DNA from: Prauserella marina | GTDB taxonomy: Bacteria; Actinomycetota; Actinomycetes; Mycobacteriales; Pseudonocardiaceae | DNA length: 64,000 bases | Reading direction: 5' to 3' | Assembly (NCBI RefSeq): GCF_002240355.1 | Contig: NZ_CP016353.1 | Location: forward strand, 4,204,501-4,268,500 | Part shown: positions 29,834 to 39,238 of the stretch, piece by piece | Numbering within the stretch: the first letter of the stretch is position 1 | How the letters are laid out: every line of letters starts with the position of its first letter | Position numbers and translations under genes: made by a program | The notes under the pieces: generated by a model | Told to the model about the DNA's origin: nothing | Seen by the model: the letters and a program-made list of their open reading frames with translations, nothing else | The model's database searches: none

Positions 29834-30949
29834 ATGAGCGACAACGACCGGCTGGCCCAGCTTTCGCGGGCCGGTGTGTCGATCTGGCTCGACGACCTGT
29901 CGAGGGAACGGCTCACGTCGGGCAATCTGGCCGAACTCATCCGCGACAAGCACGTCGTGGGCGTGACCACCAACCCCACGATCTTCGCGGCGGCACTCTC
30001 CAACGGCGAGGCATACGACGAGCAGGTCAGGGAACTGGCCGCCCGCGGCGCCGACGTCAACGCGGCGGTGCGGGAACTCACCACCACCGACGTGCGCAAC
30101 GCCGCCGACGTGTTCCGCGACGTCTACACCGCGACCGGCGGGGTCGACGGAAGGGTGTCGATCGAGGTCGATCCCGGGCTCGCCCGCGACACCGGCAAGA
30201 CCGTCGCCGAGGCGGCCGACCTGTGGAAGACGGTCGACCGGCCCAACATCTTCGTGAAGATCCCCGCCACCGAGCAGGGACTTCCGGCGATCACCAAGAC
30301 ACTCGCGCAGGGCATCAGCGTCAACGTGACGCTGATCTTCTCCGTCGAGCGCTACCGGGCCGTCATCGACGCCTTCTTCGCCGGACTGGAGCAGGCGAGG
30401 GAAAACGGGCACGACCTGAGCGGCATCCAGTCCGTCGCCTCCTTCTTCGTGTCCCGTGTGGACAGTGAGGTCGACAAGCGGCTGGAGGCCATCGGCACCG
30501 GCGAGGCCATGGCACTGCGCGGTGAGGCGGCGATTGCCAACGCCCGCCTCGCCTACGCCGCCTACGAGGAACTGTTCGGCACCCAGCGCTGGAAGGACCT
30601 CGCCGAGGCGGGCGCGGCGCCGCAACGTCCACTGTGGGCATCGACCGGCGTGAAGAATCCAGACTACTCCGACACCAGGTACGTCGACGAGCTCGTCGTG
30701 TCCGGCACTGTCAACACGATGCCGGAGAAGACCCTCGACGCCGCGGCCGACCACGCCGAGTTCAAGGGCGACCGGGTGTCGGGCTCCGGAGCCGAGGCAC
30801 AGCGGGTGTTCGACAAGCTCTCGGCAGCGGGCATCGACGTCGCCGACGTGTTCCGCACGCTGGAGGACGAGGGCGTCGAGAAGTTCGACAAGTCGTGGGC
30901 CGAACTGCTCGACACGGTCACCGGGCAGCTCGACAAAGCGAAGGGCTGA
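29834..30949 (+). CDS. tal: Transaldolase
   Basis: A 371-residue actinobacterial-type transaldolase that transfers dihydroxyacetone units through a Schiff base. The catalytic Lys is in [12 protein letters not shown], with VTTNPTIF near the N-terminus and [16 protein letters not shown] in the second half. ATG 29834 is set by a GGGG-rich site a few nt upstream, 34 nt after the tkt stop. Confidence 0.96.
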   Translation: MSDNDRLAQLSRAGVSIWLDDLSRERLTSGNLAELIRDKHVVGVTTNPTIFAAALSNGEAYDEQVRELAARGADVNAAVRELTTTDVRNAADVFRDVYTATGGVDGRVSIEVDPGLARDTGKTVAEAADLWKTVDRPNIFVKIPATEQGLPAITKTLAQGISVNVTLIFSVERYRAVIDAFFAGLEQARENGHDLSGIQSVASFFVSRVDSEVDKRLEAIGTGEAMALRGEAAIANARLAYAAYEELFGTQRWKDLAEAGAAPQRPLWASTGVKNPDYSDTRYVDELVVSGTVNTMPEKTLDAAADHAEFKGDRVSGSGAEAQRVFDKLSAAGIDVADVFRTLEDEGVEKFDKSWAELLDTVTGQLDKAKG

Positions 30950-30955
30950 CGCCGC

Positions 30956-32566
30956 ATGGGCGCTGAGCACACCGGAGTCAGCATCGATTCCACTGTGGAA
31001 TCGTCGGCCGCGCCGCTGCTGGACAAGCTCGTCTCCGACCGGATCGCGGGCAAGCTCGCGGCGCAGGACCCCACGCTGTGGGGCTCCGAAGCCGAGGCGG
31101 AAGCCGCGATCCGGCTGTCGTGGACAACGCTCTACCAGACCTCGCGTCCATTGATCGGCGAGATCGAGGCGCTGCGTACCGACCTGCGCTCGGAGGGCAT
31201 CGACAGGATCGTGCTCGCCGGCATGGGTGGTTCCTCGCTGGCTCCGGAGGTGATCACCGGAACCGAGAACGTGGCGCTGACCGTGCTGGACACCACCGAC
31301 GCTGGCCAGGTTGCCGACGCGCTCGCCGGTGATCTCGACCGGACCATGCTCGTGGTGTCCTCGAAGTCGGGGACGACGGTCGAGACCGACAGTCACCGGC
31401 GCATCTTCACGGAAGCCTTCACCGAGGCCGGGATCGACGCGGCGAGCCGCATCGTCGTCGTCACCGATCCCGGCTCGGCGCTGGCCGAACTCGGCGAGAA
31501 CGAGGGCTATCGCAAGGTGTTCCTCGCCGACCCGAACGTCGGTGGCCGCTACTCCGCGCTGACCGCGTTCGGCCTCGTGCCTGCCGGTCTCGCGGGAGCC
31601 GACGTCGCCAGACTGCTCGATCAGGCCGCGGGCGTGGCCGACGCGCTCTCGGCCGACTCGGCCGACAACCCCGCGCTGCGGCTGGCCGCGGCGCTGGGCT
31701 CCGCGCACGCGGACGGCGCCGAGAAGGTCGTGCTCGCCGACACCGGTTCCGGCATCGCGGGTTTCGGTGACTGGGCCGAGCAGCTCATCGCGGAGTCGAC
31801 CGGCAAGCAGGGCACCGGGCTGCTTCCCGTCGTGGTGGAGGACGCGGGCGCGCCCGGCTTCGCCGACGCGGGCCAGGACGCGACCCCGGTCGCCATCGGC
31901 GAACTGCTCGGCGAGGCGACGATCGCGGTCGCCGGACCGCTCGGCGCGCAGTTCCTGTTGTGGGAGACGGCGGTCGCGGTCGCGGGAAGGCTGCTCGGGA
32001 TCGACCCGTTCGACCAGCCCGACGTCGAGGCCGCGAAGAAGGCGGCTCGTTCGCTGCTCGACGATCCCGGTTCGCTGAGCGAGACGGGAAGCCCTTCGGC
32101 CGTGTTCGGTTCCGTCGAGGTCTACGGCGACGTGTCCACAAGCGACGGTCTCGCCGGGGTGCTGCGCGAATTTCTCGCGACGGCGCCCGAACACGGTTAC
32201 GTGTCGGTGCAGGCGTATCTCGACCGGCTCGACGACGCCTCCGCCGGGCTGCTGCGGGCCGAACTGGCCAAACGGTGCCGATTGCAGACCACGTTCGGCT
32301 GGGGGCCCCGGTTTCTGCACTCGACCGGCCAGTACCACAAGGGCGGTCACCCCAACGGTGTCTTCCTCCAGCTGACCGGCGCCGTCGAGACCGACATCGC
32401 CGTCCCCGACCGGCCCTACTCCCTCGGAACCCTGCAACGGGCGCAGGCCCTTGGCGACGGTCAGGTGCTCGCTGACAACGGGAGACCGGTGCTGCGGTTG
32501 CATCTCACCGACAGGGCGGCCGGCCTTGTCGACGTCATGCGTGCCGTACAGGAGCTCGCTTCATGA
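30956..32566 (+). CDS. pgi: Glucose-6-phosphate isomerase
   Basis: A 536-residue isomerase linking glycolysis to the oxidative pentose phosphate branch. The sugar-phosphate-binding SIS domain shows VLAGMGGSSLAPEV and VSSKSGTTVETDSHRR. The C-terminal part has LHSTGQYHKGGHPNG. It begins 6 nt after tal ends, and its stop overlaps the zwf start (ATGA). In M. tuberculosis the tkt-tal-zwf-opcA-pgl run has no pgi, so a divergent pgi inside this operon distinguishes this lineage. Confidence 0.92.
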   Translation: MGAEHTGVSIDSTVESSAAPLLDKLVSDRIAGKLAAQDPTLWGSEAEAEAAIRLSWTTLYQTSRPLIGEIEALRTDLRSEGIDRIVLAGMGGSSLAPEVITGTENVALTVLDTTDAGQVADALAGDLDRTMLVVSSKSGTTVETDSHRRIFTEAFTEAGIDAASRIVVVTDPGSALAELGENEGYRKVFLADPNVGGRYSALTAFGLVPAGLAGADVARLLDQAAGVADALSADSADNPALRLAAALGSAHADGAEKVVLADTGSGIAGFGDWAEQLIAESTGKQGTGLLPVVVEDAGAPGFADAGQDATPVAIGELLGEATIAVAGPLGAQFLLWETAVAVAGRLLGIDPFDQPDVEAAKKAARSLLDDPGSLSETGSPSAVFGSVEVYGDVSTSDGLAGVLREFLATAPEHGYVSVQAYLDRLDDASAGLLRAELAKRCRLQTTFGWGPRFLHSTGQYHKGGHPNGVFLQLTGAVETDIAVPDRPYSLGTLQRAQALGDGQVLADNGRPVLRLHLTDRAAGLVDVMRAVQELAS

Positions 32567-34092
32567 AACGAGGCTGGACGAACCCGCTGCGCGATCCCCG
32601 CGACAAGCGGCTGCCGAGGATCGCGGGCCCATCCGGCCTCGTGATCTTCGGCGTCACCGGCGACCTTTCCCGCAAGAAGCTGATGCCCGCGATCTACGAT
32701 CTCGCCCACCGCGGCCTGCTTCCCGCCGGGTTCTCGCTCGTCGGGTTCGCGCGCCGCGACTGGGAGGATCAGGACTTCGGCGAGCTGGTGCACGATTCGG
32801 TCGCCGAGCACGCGAGGACCCCGTTCCGCGAATCGGTGTGGAACCGGCTCGCCGAGGGAATCCGGTTCGTGCAGGGAAGTTTCGACGACGACGACGCGTT
32901 CGACCGGCTCGCCGACACGGTGAGGGAACTGGACACCGAGCGCGGCACCGGAGGAAACACGGCGTTCTACCTCTCCATCCCGCCGAGCGCGTTTCCCGTC
33001 GTCACCAAGCAACTCGCGCGCAGCGGGCTCGCCGATTCCAGTGAGGACGTGTGGCGGCGCGTCGTCATCGAGAAGCCGTTCGGGCACGATCTTTCCAGCG
33101 CCAAGGAACTCAACGCGGTCGTCAACGACGTGTTTCCCGAGGACTCGGTGTTCCGCATCGACCACTACCTCGGCAAGGAAACCGTTCAGAACATCCTGGC
33201 GCTGCGGTTCGCGAACCAGATGTTCGAGCCGATCTGGAACGCCAACTACGTCGACCACGTGCAGATCACCATGGCCGAGGACATCGGTCTCGGTGGCAGG
33301 GCGGGCTATTACGACGGCATCGGCGCCGCCCGTGACGTCATCCAGAACCACCTGCTACAGCTGCTCGCGCTGACCGCCATGGAAGAACCGGTCTCCTTCG
33401 AGCCAACCACGTTGCGGGCGGAGAAGGTGAAGGTGCTCGGCGCGACGAAACCGGTCGGCCCCTTCGATCTCACGACCGCCCGAGGCCAGTACTCGGGTGG
33501 TTGGCAGGGCGGCACGAAGGTGCCGGGACTGTTGCAGGAAGCCGGTTTCTCCAAGGAGTCGACGACCGAGACCTACGCCGCGGTGACGCTGGAAGTGCAG
33601 AACCGGCGCTGGGCGGGCGTTCCCTTCTACCTGCGCACCGGCAAGCGTCTCGGCAGGAGGGTCACCGAGGTCGCCGTCGTGTTCAAGAGGGCACCCCACC
33701 TGCCGTTCGACTCGACCTCGACCGAAGAGCTCGGCGAGAACGCGCTGGTGATCAGGGTGCAGCCGGACGAGGGCATCACGTTGCGCTTCGGCTCGAAGGT
33801 GCCGGGGACCACGATGGAGGTCCGCGACGTCACGATGGACTTCGGCTACGGGCACGCGTTCACCGAAACCTCGCCGGAAGCCTACGAGCGGCTGATCCTC
33901 GACGTGCTGCTCGGCGAGCCGTCGCTGTTCCCCGTCAACGAAGAGGTCGAGCTGTCGTGGCGGATCCTCGACCCGGTTCTCGATCACTGGGCCAAGAAGG
34001 GCGCCCCCGAGCCGTATCAACCCGGTTCGTGGGGGCCGGAAGCCGCTGACGAGATGCTGGAACGCACGGGCAGGCACTGGAGGCGGCCGTGA
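32563..34092 (+). CDS. zwf: Glucose-6-phosphate 1-dehydrogenase
   Basis: A 509-residue enzyme that oxidises glucose-6-phosphate to the lactone with NADP. It has an N-terminal cofactor motif, FGVTGDLSRKKLMPA, the active-site peptide RIDHYLGKE, and EKPFGHDLSSA. It overlaps pgi and opcA by 4 bp each; OpcA is its assembly factor in actinobacteria. Corresponds to zwf2 (Rv1447c). Confidence 0.97.
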   Translation: MKRGWTNPLRDPRDKRLPRIAGPSGLVIFGVTGDLSRKKLMPAIYDLAHRGLLPAGFSLVGFARRDWEDQDFGELVHDSVAEHARTPFRESVWNRLAEGIRFVQGSFDDDDAFDRLADTVRELDTERGTGGNTAFYLSIPPSAFPVVTKQLARSGLADSSEDVWRRVVIEKPFGHDLSSAKELNAVVNDVFPEDSVFRIDHYLGKETVQNILALRFANQMFEPIWNANYVDHVQITMAEDIGLGGRAGYYDGIGAARDVIQNHLLQLLALTAMEEPVSFEPTTLRAEKVKVLGATKPVGPFDLTTARGQYSGGWQGGTKVPGLLQEAGFSKESTTETYAAVTLEVQNRRWAGVPFYLRTGKRLGRRVTEVAVVFKRAPHLPFDSTSTEELGENALVIRVQPDEGITLRFGSKVPGTTMEVRDVTMDFGYGHAFTETSPEAYERLILDVLLGEPSLFPVNEEVELSWRILDPVLDHWAKKGAPEPYQPGSWGPEAADEMLERTGRHWRRP

Positions 34093-35057
34093 TCATCGAT
34101 CTTCCCTCGACGACAACCTCTCAGCTCAACAAGAAGATGGTCGAGCTGCGGGAAAGAGGCGGCGCAGTCGCGCTGGGCAGGGTGCTGACCCTGGTGATCG
34201 TGGCCGAGGACGACGAGCAGCTCGAAGCGGCGATCGACGCGGCCAACGAGGCCAGCAGGGAGCATCCCTCACGGGTCATCGTCGTCGCCAAGGGCGCGCG
34301 GACGGCCGCTCCGAGGATCGACGGCCAGATCAGGGTCGGCGGTGACGCCGGCGCCAGTGAGGTCATCGTGTTGCGTCTCTACGGCGCGCTCGCCAATCAG
34401 GGGCAGAGCGCCGTGGTGCCGTTGTTGCTGCCGGACGCGCCGATCGTCACGTGGTGGCCCGGCACGGCACCGAAGTTCCCCGCGAAGGATCCGCTCGGGC
34501 AGTTGGCGCAGCGCAGGATCACCGATTCGGCGGCGGAGAAAAATCCCATCAGGGCGCTGTCGGCGCGGGCCAAGAGCTATGTCGACGGTGACACCGACCT
34601 CGCGTGGACCAGGCTCACCAACTGGCGGGCTCAGCTCGTGGCCGCGCTGGATCTGCCTCCGCACGAACGGATCACGGGTGCCTCGGTGACCGGCGAAGCC
34701 GATTCGCCATCGACGGAGCTGCTTGCCGGATGGCTCGCCGAGTATCTGAGGGTCCCGGTCAAGCGGGTGAAAACCACGAGCGCGCAGGGCATCGTCGCGG
34801 TGAAGCTGGATCGTCCTTCCGGCGCGATCGAGCTGGTCCGCCCCGACGGCAGGACCGGAACGCTGACCCAGCCCGGGCAGCCGAAGCGGCGGATCTCGTT
34901 GCGGCGCAGGGACACGCGCGACTGTCTCATCGAGGAACTGCGCAGGCTCGACCCCGACGAGATCTACGAGGCGGCATTGCACGGCCTGAGCAAGCTCTCC
35001 GCGGCACGCAAGAAAACGGCCGCCTCGAAGACCACAACCACGAAGGTGAACGCATGA
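34089..35057 (+). CDS. opcA: Glucose-6-phosphate dehydrogenase assembly protein OpcA
   Basis: A 322-residue actinobacterial/cyanobacterial factor needed for active G6PDH. Family segments include PDAPIVTWWPG near residue 117 and KRRISLRRRDTRDCLIEELRRLDPDEIY near the C-terminus. GTG 34089 overlaps the zwf stop, and its own stop overlaps the pgl ATG. The final 15 residues are a Lys/Thr-rich tail. Confidence 0.95.
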   Translation: MIIDLPSTTTSQLNKKMVELRERGGAVALGRVLTLVIVAEDDEQLEAAIDAANEASREHPSRVIVVAKGARTAAPRIDGQIRVGGDAGASEVIVLRLYGALANQGQSAVVPLLLPDAPIVTWWPGTAPKFPAKDPLGQLAQRRITDSAAEKNPIRALSARAKSYVDGDTDLAWTRLTNWRAQLVAALDLPPHERITGASVTGEADSPSTELLAGWLAEYLRVPVKRVKTTSAQGIVAVKLDRPSGAIELVRPDGRTGTLTQPGQPKRRISLRRRDTRDCLIEELRRLDPDEIYEAALHGLSKLSAARKKTAASKTTTTKVNA

Positions 35058-35827
35058 GCCCTTCGCCGGAAGTCGTCGTCCACGCCGACGCCGAACTGCT
35101 CGCGGCGGCCACCGCCGCGCGGCTGCTGACGAAACTGGTCGACCTGCAAGCCGCCAACGGATCGGCTTCGGTGGTACTGACCGGTGGTGGCACCGGCATC
35201 GCCGTGCTGGAGCAGCTTCGCCACTCCCCCGCCAGGGACGCGATCGACTGGGCGCGACTTGACATCTACTGGGGTGACGAGAGGTTCGTCCCTTCGGCCG
35301 ACGGCGAACGCAACGAGTTGCAGGCTCGGGAGGCGCTGCTCGATCACGTGCCGGTTGATCCGGCGAGGGTGCACGCGATGGCGCCCTCCGACGGGGTTTT
35401 GGGCGATGACGCCGACGCGGCGGCAGCGGCGTATGCCGAGGTGCTCGCCGCGAACGCGGGCCCGGGCGCCGCGGTACCCGCGTTCGACGTGCTCCTGCTC
35501 GGTCTCGGCGGGGAAGGGCACACCGCCTCGATCTTCCCCGAGTCGCCCGCGGCCTACGAGAACGAGCGCTCGGTAGTCGCGGTGCGCGACTGCCCCAAGC
35601 CGCCCCCCACCCGGATTTCGCTGACGTTTCCCGCGATCAGGCAAGCCGCCGAGGTGTGGTTGATCACCGCGGGTGAGGCGAAGGCCGACGCGGTGGCGCT
35701 TGCTCTTTCCGGCGCGGGTGAGGTGCAGCTTCCCGTCGCGGGTGCACGGGGGTCCCAGCGAACGCTGTGGCTCGTCGACAAGGCCGCCGCCGGAAAGTCG
35801 AGCGTCCCTTCGCCGCCACGGGTCTGA
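35054..35827 (+). CDS. pgl: 6-phosphogluconolactonase
   Basis: 257 residues, hydrolysing 6-phosphogluconolactone made by Zwf. Sugar-isomerase-like fold with VLTGGGTGIAVLEQL, then IYWGDERFVP (conserved active-site acidic and Arg residues), LLGLGGEGHTASIFP and a C-terminal KADAV segment. ATG 35054 overlaps the opcA stop. Last gene of the operon; the next gene starts 158 nt downstream. Confidence 0.96.
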   Translation: MSPSPEVVVHADAELLAAATAARLLTKLVDLQAANGSASVVLTGGGTGIAVLEQLRHSPARDAIDWARLDIYWGDERFVPSADGERNELQAREALLDHVPVDPARVHAMAPSDGVLGDDADAAAAAYAEVLAANAGPGAAVPAFDVLLLGLGGEGHTASIFPESPAAYENERSVVAVRDCPKPPPTRISLTFPAIRQAAEVWLITAGEAKADAVALALSGAGEVQLPVAGARGSQRTLWLVDKAAAGKSSVPSPPRV

Positions 35828-35985
35828 ATCACCCTCGCGGGCCGCGCTGTGGGGGCCAGAATGGTCCTGACCTCCTGAATTCCTGACCGCAGGCCGACAT
35901 CCCGCACATTTTTCCCGATCCGCGCGTCCCGATCGGCTTTCTCAGTCCTCTCTCAGGTAAGTCCACAAGACGAGAGGTCTGAGCC

Positions 35986-37197
35986 ATGACCACAGAGGGA
36001 ATCTCGATACCCGGGGTTTCGGTCGGCCGCCCCGGCATGGAAACCGCCAACAAGGTTCGACGGAGAACCATATCCGCCGGACCGCTGTCCGCACTGTGGA
36101 AACGTCCCTTCGTACGCAAGACCGCCGTCGATGTCGCCGTCATCGTGATCGCGGTTCTCGACGTGTGGCTGATCATCCCGCAGCAGGCTGAGACGTATTC
36201 GGTCGTGCTGTCCGTGGTGAGCTGTGCCGCGCTGGCATTCCGCCGTCTGCTGCCGTTCACGACGCTGTTGCTGACCGTTCCCGGGTTCTTCGCCGGCTGG
36301 GCCCAGGTCGCCGCCATGCTTGCGCTGGGCTATCTCGCCACGCGCAAGCAACTGCACTGGCAGGTGTGGGTCGGCGCGGGACTGGTGTGGCTCTGCCGGT
36401 TCATTTTGTGGCCACTGCCCGAGTTCTATGCCATGACCTGGCAGGAACACGCGCTCGACGTCATCTACGGCGTGATCGTGGCCGGTATGCCGCTGGCGAT
36501 CGGCCTGCTCATCGGGGCCCGAACCGAACTGTCCGCGCGGCTGAGCGAACTCGCGGCCAGCAGGGACAGGGAACGCAAGCTGCACGCGCAGGCCGTGCGC
36601 GCCGAGGAGAGAGCACGGCTGGCGCGGGAAATGCACGATGTCGTCTCACACGACATCACCCTCATCGTCATGCAGGCGGGCGCCATGGCGGCCTCCGGCT
36701 CCGACGCGCAAACCCAGCGCACGGCGCAGACCATCCGCACGCTCGGCACCCACACGCTGGAGGAACTGCGCTCGCTGGTCGGAGTGCTGCGGTCCAGTGC
36801 GGCGGAGGAGGACCCCTCCCGTCCCGATCTGGCCGATCTGCCGGAACTGATCGACAACGCCGAAGTGCCGGTTCAATTCGCCGTGGAAAGGTTGCCGGAC
36901 AACGTTCCTCCGCAGGTGTCGGCGGCGGCATATCGCACCGTGCAGGAGTGCCTGACGAACGTCCGCAAGCACGCGCCGGGGGCCACGGCCTTCGTGCGGC
37001 TCTCGGGCGACACGGAAGCGCTGACCATCCAGGTCCGCAACGACCGGCCGAGGGAGCAGCCCGGCCTGCTGCCTTCCGGTGGGTACGGCCTGACCGGCCT
37101 TGCCGAGCGGGCGCGACTGCTTGGCGGCACGTTCGAAACGAAGGCGACCGACGACGGTGGATTCGAGGCGGCGGCACGATATCCGGTGACGACCTAG
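35986..37197 (+). CDS. Orphan sensor histidine kinase, NarL/DesK type
   Basis: 403 residues. After about 45 cytoplasmic residues come four to five transmembrane helices (48-180), then HisKA_3 with the phospho-acceptor His near residue 217 in REMHDVVSHD. A HATPase domain follows with CLTNVRKHA and GGYGLTGLAERARLLGG. ATG 35986 has GAGAGG eight nt upstream. Neither neighbour is a response regulator, so its partner is elsewhere or shared. It ends before a repeat-bearing non-coding stretch. Confidence 0.88.
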   Translation: MTTEGISIPGVSVGRPGMETANKVRRRTISAGPLSALWKRPFVRKTAVDVAVIVIAVLDVWLIIPQQAETYSVVLSVVSCAALAFRRLLPFTTLLLTVPGFFAGWAQVAAMLALGYLATRKQLHWQVWVGAGLVWLCRFILWPLPEFYAMTWQEHALDVIYGVIVAGMPLAIGLLIGARTELSARLSELAASRDRERKLHAQAVRAEERARLAREMHDVVSHDITLIVMQAGAMAASGSDAQTQRTAQTIRTLGTHTLEELRSLVGVLRSSAAEEDPSRPDLADLPELIDNAEVPVQFAVERLPDNVPPQVSAAAYRTVQECLTNVRKHAPGATAFVRLSGDTEALTIQVRNDRPREQPGLLPSGGYGLTGLAERARLLGGTFETKATDDGGFEAAARYPVTT

Positions 37198-37290
37198 CGC
37201 GAGCGCGGGCCGACGGCAGGTCCGGCAAACCCCGGTGCCAGGTGGTCACCGGGTCGCGGATCGCGCGCAGGCCGGGCGGCGGACGCCGGG

Positions 37291-37361
37291 CGAGGTCGGG
37301 CGCCGGGCGGCGAGGTCGGGCGCCCAGGCCGTGCGGCGAGGTCGGGCGTCGAGGTCGGGCG
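37291..37361. repeat. Four copies of CGAGGTCGGGCG
   Basis: The exact 12-mer occurs at 37291, 37311, 37337 and 37350, that is, at spacings of 20, 26 and 13 nt. A partial copy lies near 37440. The irregular spacing argues against simple slippage of one unit. No function is evident. Confidence 0.7.
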
Positions 37362-37527
37362 TCGAGCGAACGCGGGCGTCGGGTACATGCGCCTGGCGGG
37401 CTGCGGGAACGTAAGCCGGGCCCCACGCGAACGCGGGCTGCGAGGTCGTAAGCCGAGCGGCGGCTGCGGGAGATGTCAGGCTGGCGCGAACGGGCATCTC
37501 ACCTGCTCGCGCGGCATTCCCGCATTG

Positions 37528-37612
37528 TGAACGCGCATGTCGCCGACCTGAGCGCAGAACTCGGCGACCTGCACGCGGATCTCGCTGGCCTGAGCGGGGG
37601 ACACGCGCGCAC
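37528..37612. repeat. 21-nt-period repeat with heptad coding potential, copy 2
   Basis: Three units start at 37539, 37560 and 37581 and give heptads of the form xAxLSAE. The block opens with TGAAC and ends in a GGGGGACACGCGCGC-like segment. Both match the corresponding ends of the copy at 5598-5690. Here too it lies beside a long hairpin between convergent genes. Confidence 0.6.
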
Positions 37613-37660
37613 GACTCGCGCATCGGCACCGACGCGCACCGGCACACCAGGCACACAGAC

Positions 37661-37699
37661 AGGAGTGGGGCTCGCGGTTACACCGCGAGCCCCACTCCT
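37661..37699. terminator. Perfect 18-bp hairpin, terminator between convergent genes
   Basis: AGGAGTGGGGCTCGCGGT (37661-37678) pairs perfectly with 37682-37699 around a 3-nt TAC loop. It lies 61 nt after the rbpA stop, reading leftward, and would also stop readthrough from the kinase side. Confidence 0.85.
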
Positions 37700-37759
37700 T
37701 CGACCCCAGCCGCCGCAGGGGCTTCCCACCGAGGCGAGAAGACCCTGTTCAGCGGAGTT

Positions 37760-38101
37760 TCAGATCTCCCTGCGCTGCCGCAGCCGTTCCAGCGCCTCGG
37801 CGAGGATGGCCTCACCATCGGCGTCACTGCGGCGTTCCTTCACATACGCGAGATGCGTCTTGTACGGCTCCGTCCGCGGAGCCGCCGGCGGGTTCTGCTC
37901 ATCCTGCCCACCGGGAAGCCCGCAACGCGGGCAGTCCCATTCTTCCGGGACCTCTGCGTCCGCCGAGAACGAAGGCCGGGACACGTGCCCGTTGACGCAC
38001 CAGTACGAGACGCGGCGCCGGGGGGCCGACTCGCCACGCTCTGACTCGCCGGACGGACCCGCACCGACTCGGGTGCCTCGAATAGCGTTACCGCCAACCA
38101 T
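37760..38101 (-). CDS. rbpA: RNA polymerase-binding protein RbpA
   Basis: A 113-residue transcription activator specific to actinobacteria that binds RNA polymerase and the principal sigma factor and stabilises open complexes. It has an N-terminal basic tail, a zinc-binding core (WCVNGH then CPRCG, with the first Cys replacing one usual ligand pair), a basic linker and a C-terminal sigma-interaction helix (LAYVKERRSDADGEAILAEAL). Next to secG on the same strand, but with its own 5' spacer of 56 nt. Confidence 0.95.
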   Translation of the reverse strand: MVGGNAIRGTRVGAGPSGESERGESAPRRRVSYWCVNGHVSRPSFSADAEVPEEWDCPRCGLPGGQDEQNPPAAPRTEPYKTHLAYVKERRSDADGEAILAEALERLRQRREI

Positions 38102-38157
38102 GAATCCTCACACCCACCAGAGAGTTGGCGTGCCCCCGCCCAGCACGCCAAGGGCAA

Positions 38158-38388
38158 CTAAATCTTCACCAGCAGTCCGAGGCCCACGATGGCGATCAGC
38201 CATACCGCACCAAGACCGAGCGTGATGCGGTCGAGGTTCTTCTCGGCCACACTCGACCCGGCCAGGCTCGACTGCATACCGCCACCGAACAACGAAGACA
38301 GTCCACCGCCGCGCCCGCGGTGCAGCAGCACCGCGACGATCAGCAGCACGCTCGTCGCGATCAACAGAATTTGCAGGAACAGCTTCAT
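38158..38388 (-). CDS. secG: Preprotein translocase subunit SecG
   Basis: A 76-residue membrane protein of the SecYEG channel with two transmembrane helices, residues 3-22 and 54-74. The linker between them includes the conserved GGGLSSLFGGG segment. ATG 38388 is set by GAGGA six nt upstream; the longer open frame is ignored. It lies 58 nt downstream of tpiA, matching Rv1440 after tpi in mycobacteria. Confidence 0.95.
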   Translation of the reverse strand: MKLFLQILLIATSVLLIVAVLLHRGRGGGLSSLFGGGMQSSLAGSSVAEKNLDRITLGLGAVWLIAIVGLGLLVKI

Positions 38389-38446
38389 GTCATCCTCTGT
38401 GTACTGCGGGTGGCGGGGTACCCAGAGTAGCGGGTACCCATCGTTC

Positions 38447-39238
38447 TCATGGTAGAGGGCCTCCTGCGGCCAGCGCACAAAGCTTGGTGAATTCCTCACC
38501 GTCAAGGCTGGCGCCACCGACGAGAGCCCCGTCCACGTTGTCGCACGCGACCAGTTCGGCGATGTTGCCGGACTTGACGGAGCCACCGTAGAGCACGCGC
38601 GTGGCCTCGGCCAGCTCTGCCCCGTATTTGTCGGAGAGCGCCGCGCGCAGCGCCGCGCACACCTCTTCGGCGTCGGCGGGGGTCGCGACCCTGCCCGTGC
38701 CGATGGCCCACACCGGCTCGTAGGCGACGACGACCTCCTTGACCTGGTCGGCCTTGAGCCCTTTCAGCGCGGCGATGAGCTGGCCCGTGGTGTGCTCGAT
38801 GTGCCCGCCGGCCTCCCTGACCTCCAGTTGCTCGCCGACACACAGGATCGGCTTGATCCCGTGCTTGATCGCCGCCCGCACCTTCTTGTTGACGACCTCG
38901 TCGGTCTCGGCGTGGTATTGCCTGCGCTCCGAGTGCCCCACCGCGACGTACGTGCAGCCGAGCTTTGCCAGCATCGGCCCGGAAACGTCACCGGTGTAGG
39001 CACCGGAGTCGTTCGCGGAAAGGTCCTGCGCTCCGTAGCTGAGCAGGAGCTTGTCGCCGTCGACGAGGGTCTGCACGCTGCGGATGTCGGTGAACGGTGG
39101 CAGCACCGTCACGTCGACCTTGGCGTAGTACTTCTCGGGGAGCGAGAAGGCGATCTTCTGCACGAGCGCGATGGCCTCAAGGTGGTTGAGGTTCATCTTC
39201 CAGTTGCCCGCGATCAGCGGCTTGCGCGCCACCATCAC
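38447..39238 (-). CDS. tpiA: Triose-phosphate isomerase
   Basis: A 263-residue TIM-barrel enzyme interconverting dihydroxyacetone phosphate and glyceraldehyde-3-phosphate. Catalytic residues are present: Lys in GNWKMN, His in VGHSERR and Glu in [11 protein letters not shown]. The start is GTG 39238 or the next ATG 39235; both overlap the pgk stop. Third gene of gap-pgk-tpiA. Confidence 0.97.
   Translation of the reverse strand: MMVARKPLIAGNWKMNLNHLEAIALVQKIAFSLPEKYYAKVDVTVLPPFTDIRSVQTLVDGDKLLLSYGAQDLSANDSGAYTGDVSGPMLAKLGCTYVAVGHSERRQYHAETDEVVNKKVRAAIKHGIKPILCVGEQLEVREAGGHIEHTTGQLIAALKGLKADQVKEVVVAYEPVWAIGTGRVATPADAEEVCAALRAALSDKYGAELAEATRVLYGGSVKSGNIAELVACDNVDGALVGGASLDGEEFTKLCALAAGGPLP

Larger units (their letters stand above)
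37198..37660. other. Repeat-bearing non-coding region after the orphan kinase
   Basis: About 460 nt with no gene I can support. It contains clustered GC-rich 12-mers (37291-37361) and the second 21-nt-period repeat (37528-37612), and is followed by a perfect hairpin. Open frames crossing it have strongly biased, non-coding-like composition. Confidence 0.6.

Noticed and set aside
37473-38225. A 250-codon plus-strand frame across the repeat, the hairpin and antisense to rbpA
   Set aside because: It runs through a terminator hairpin and antisense to a confirmed gene, with no ribosome-binding site. Only the heptad-repeat part is of interest.
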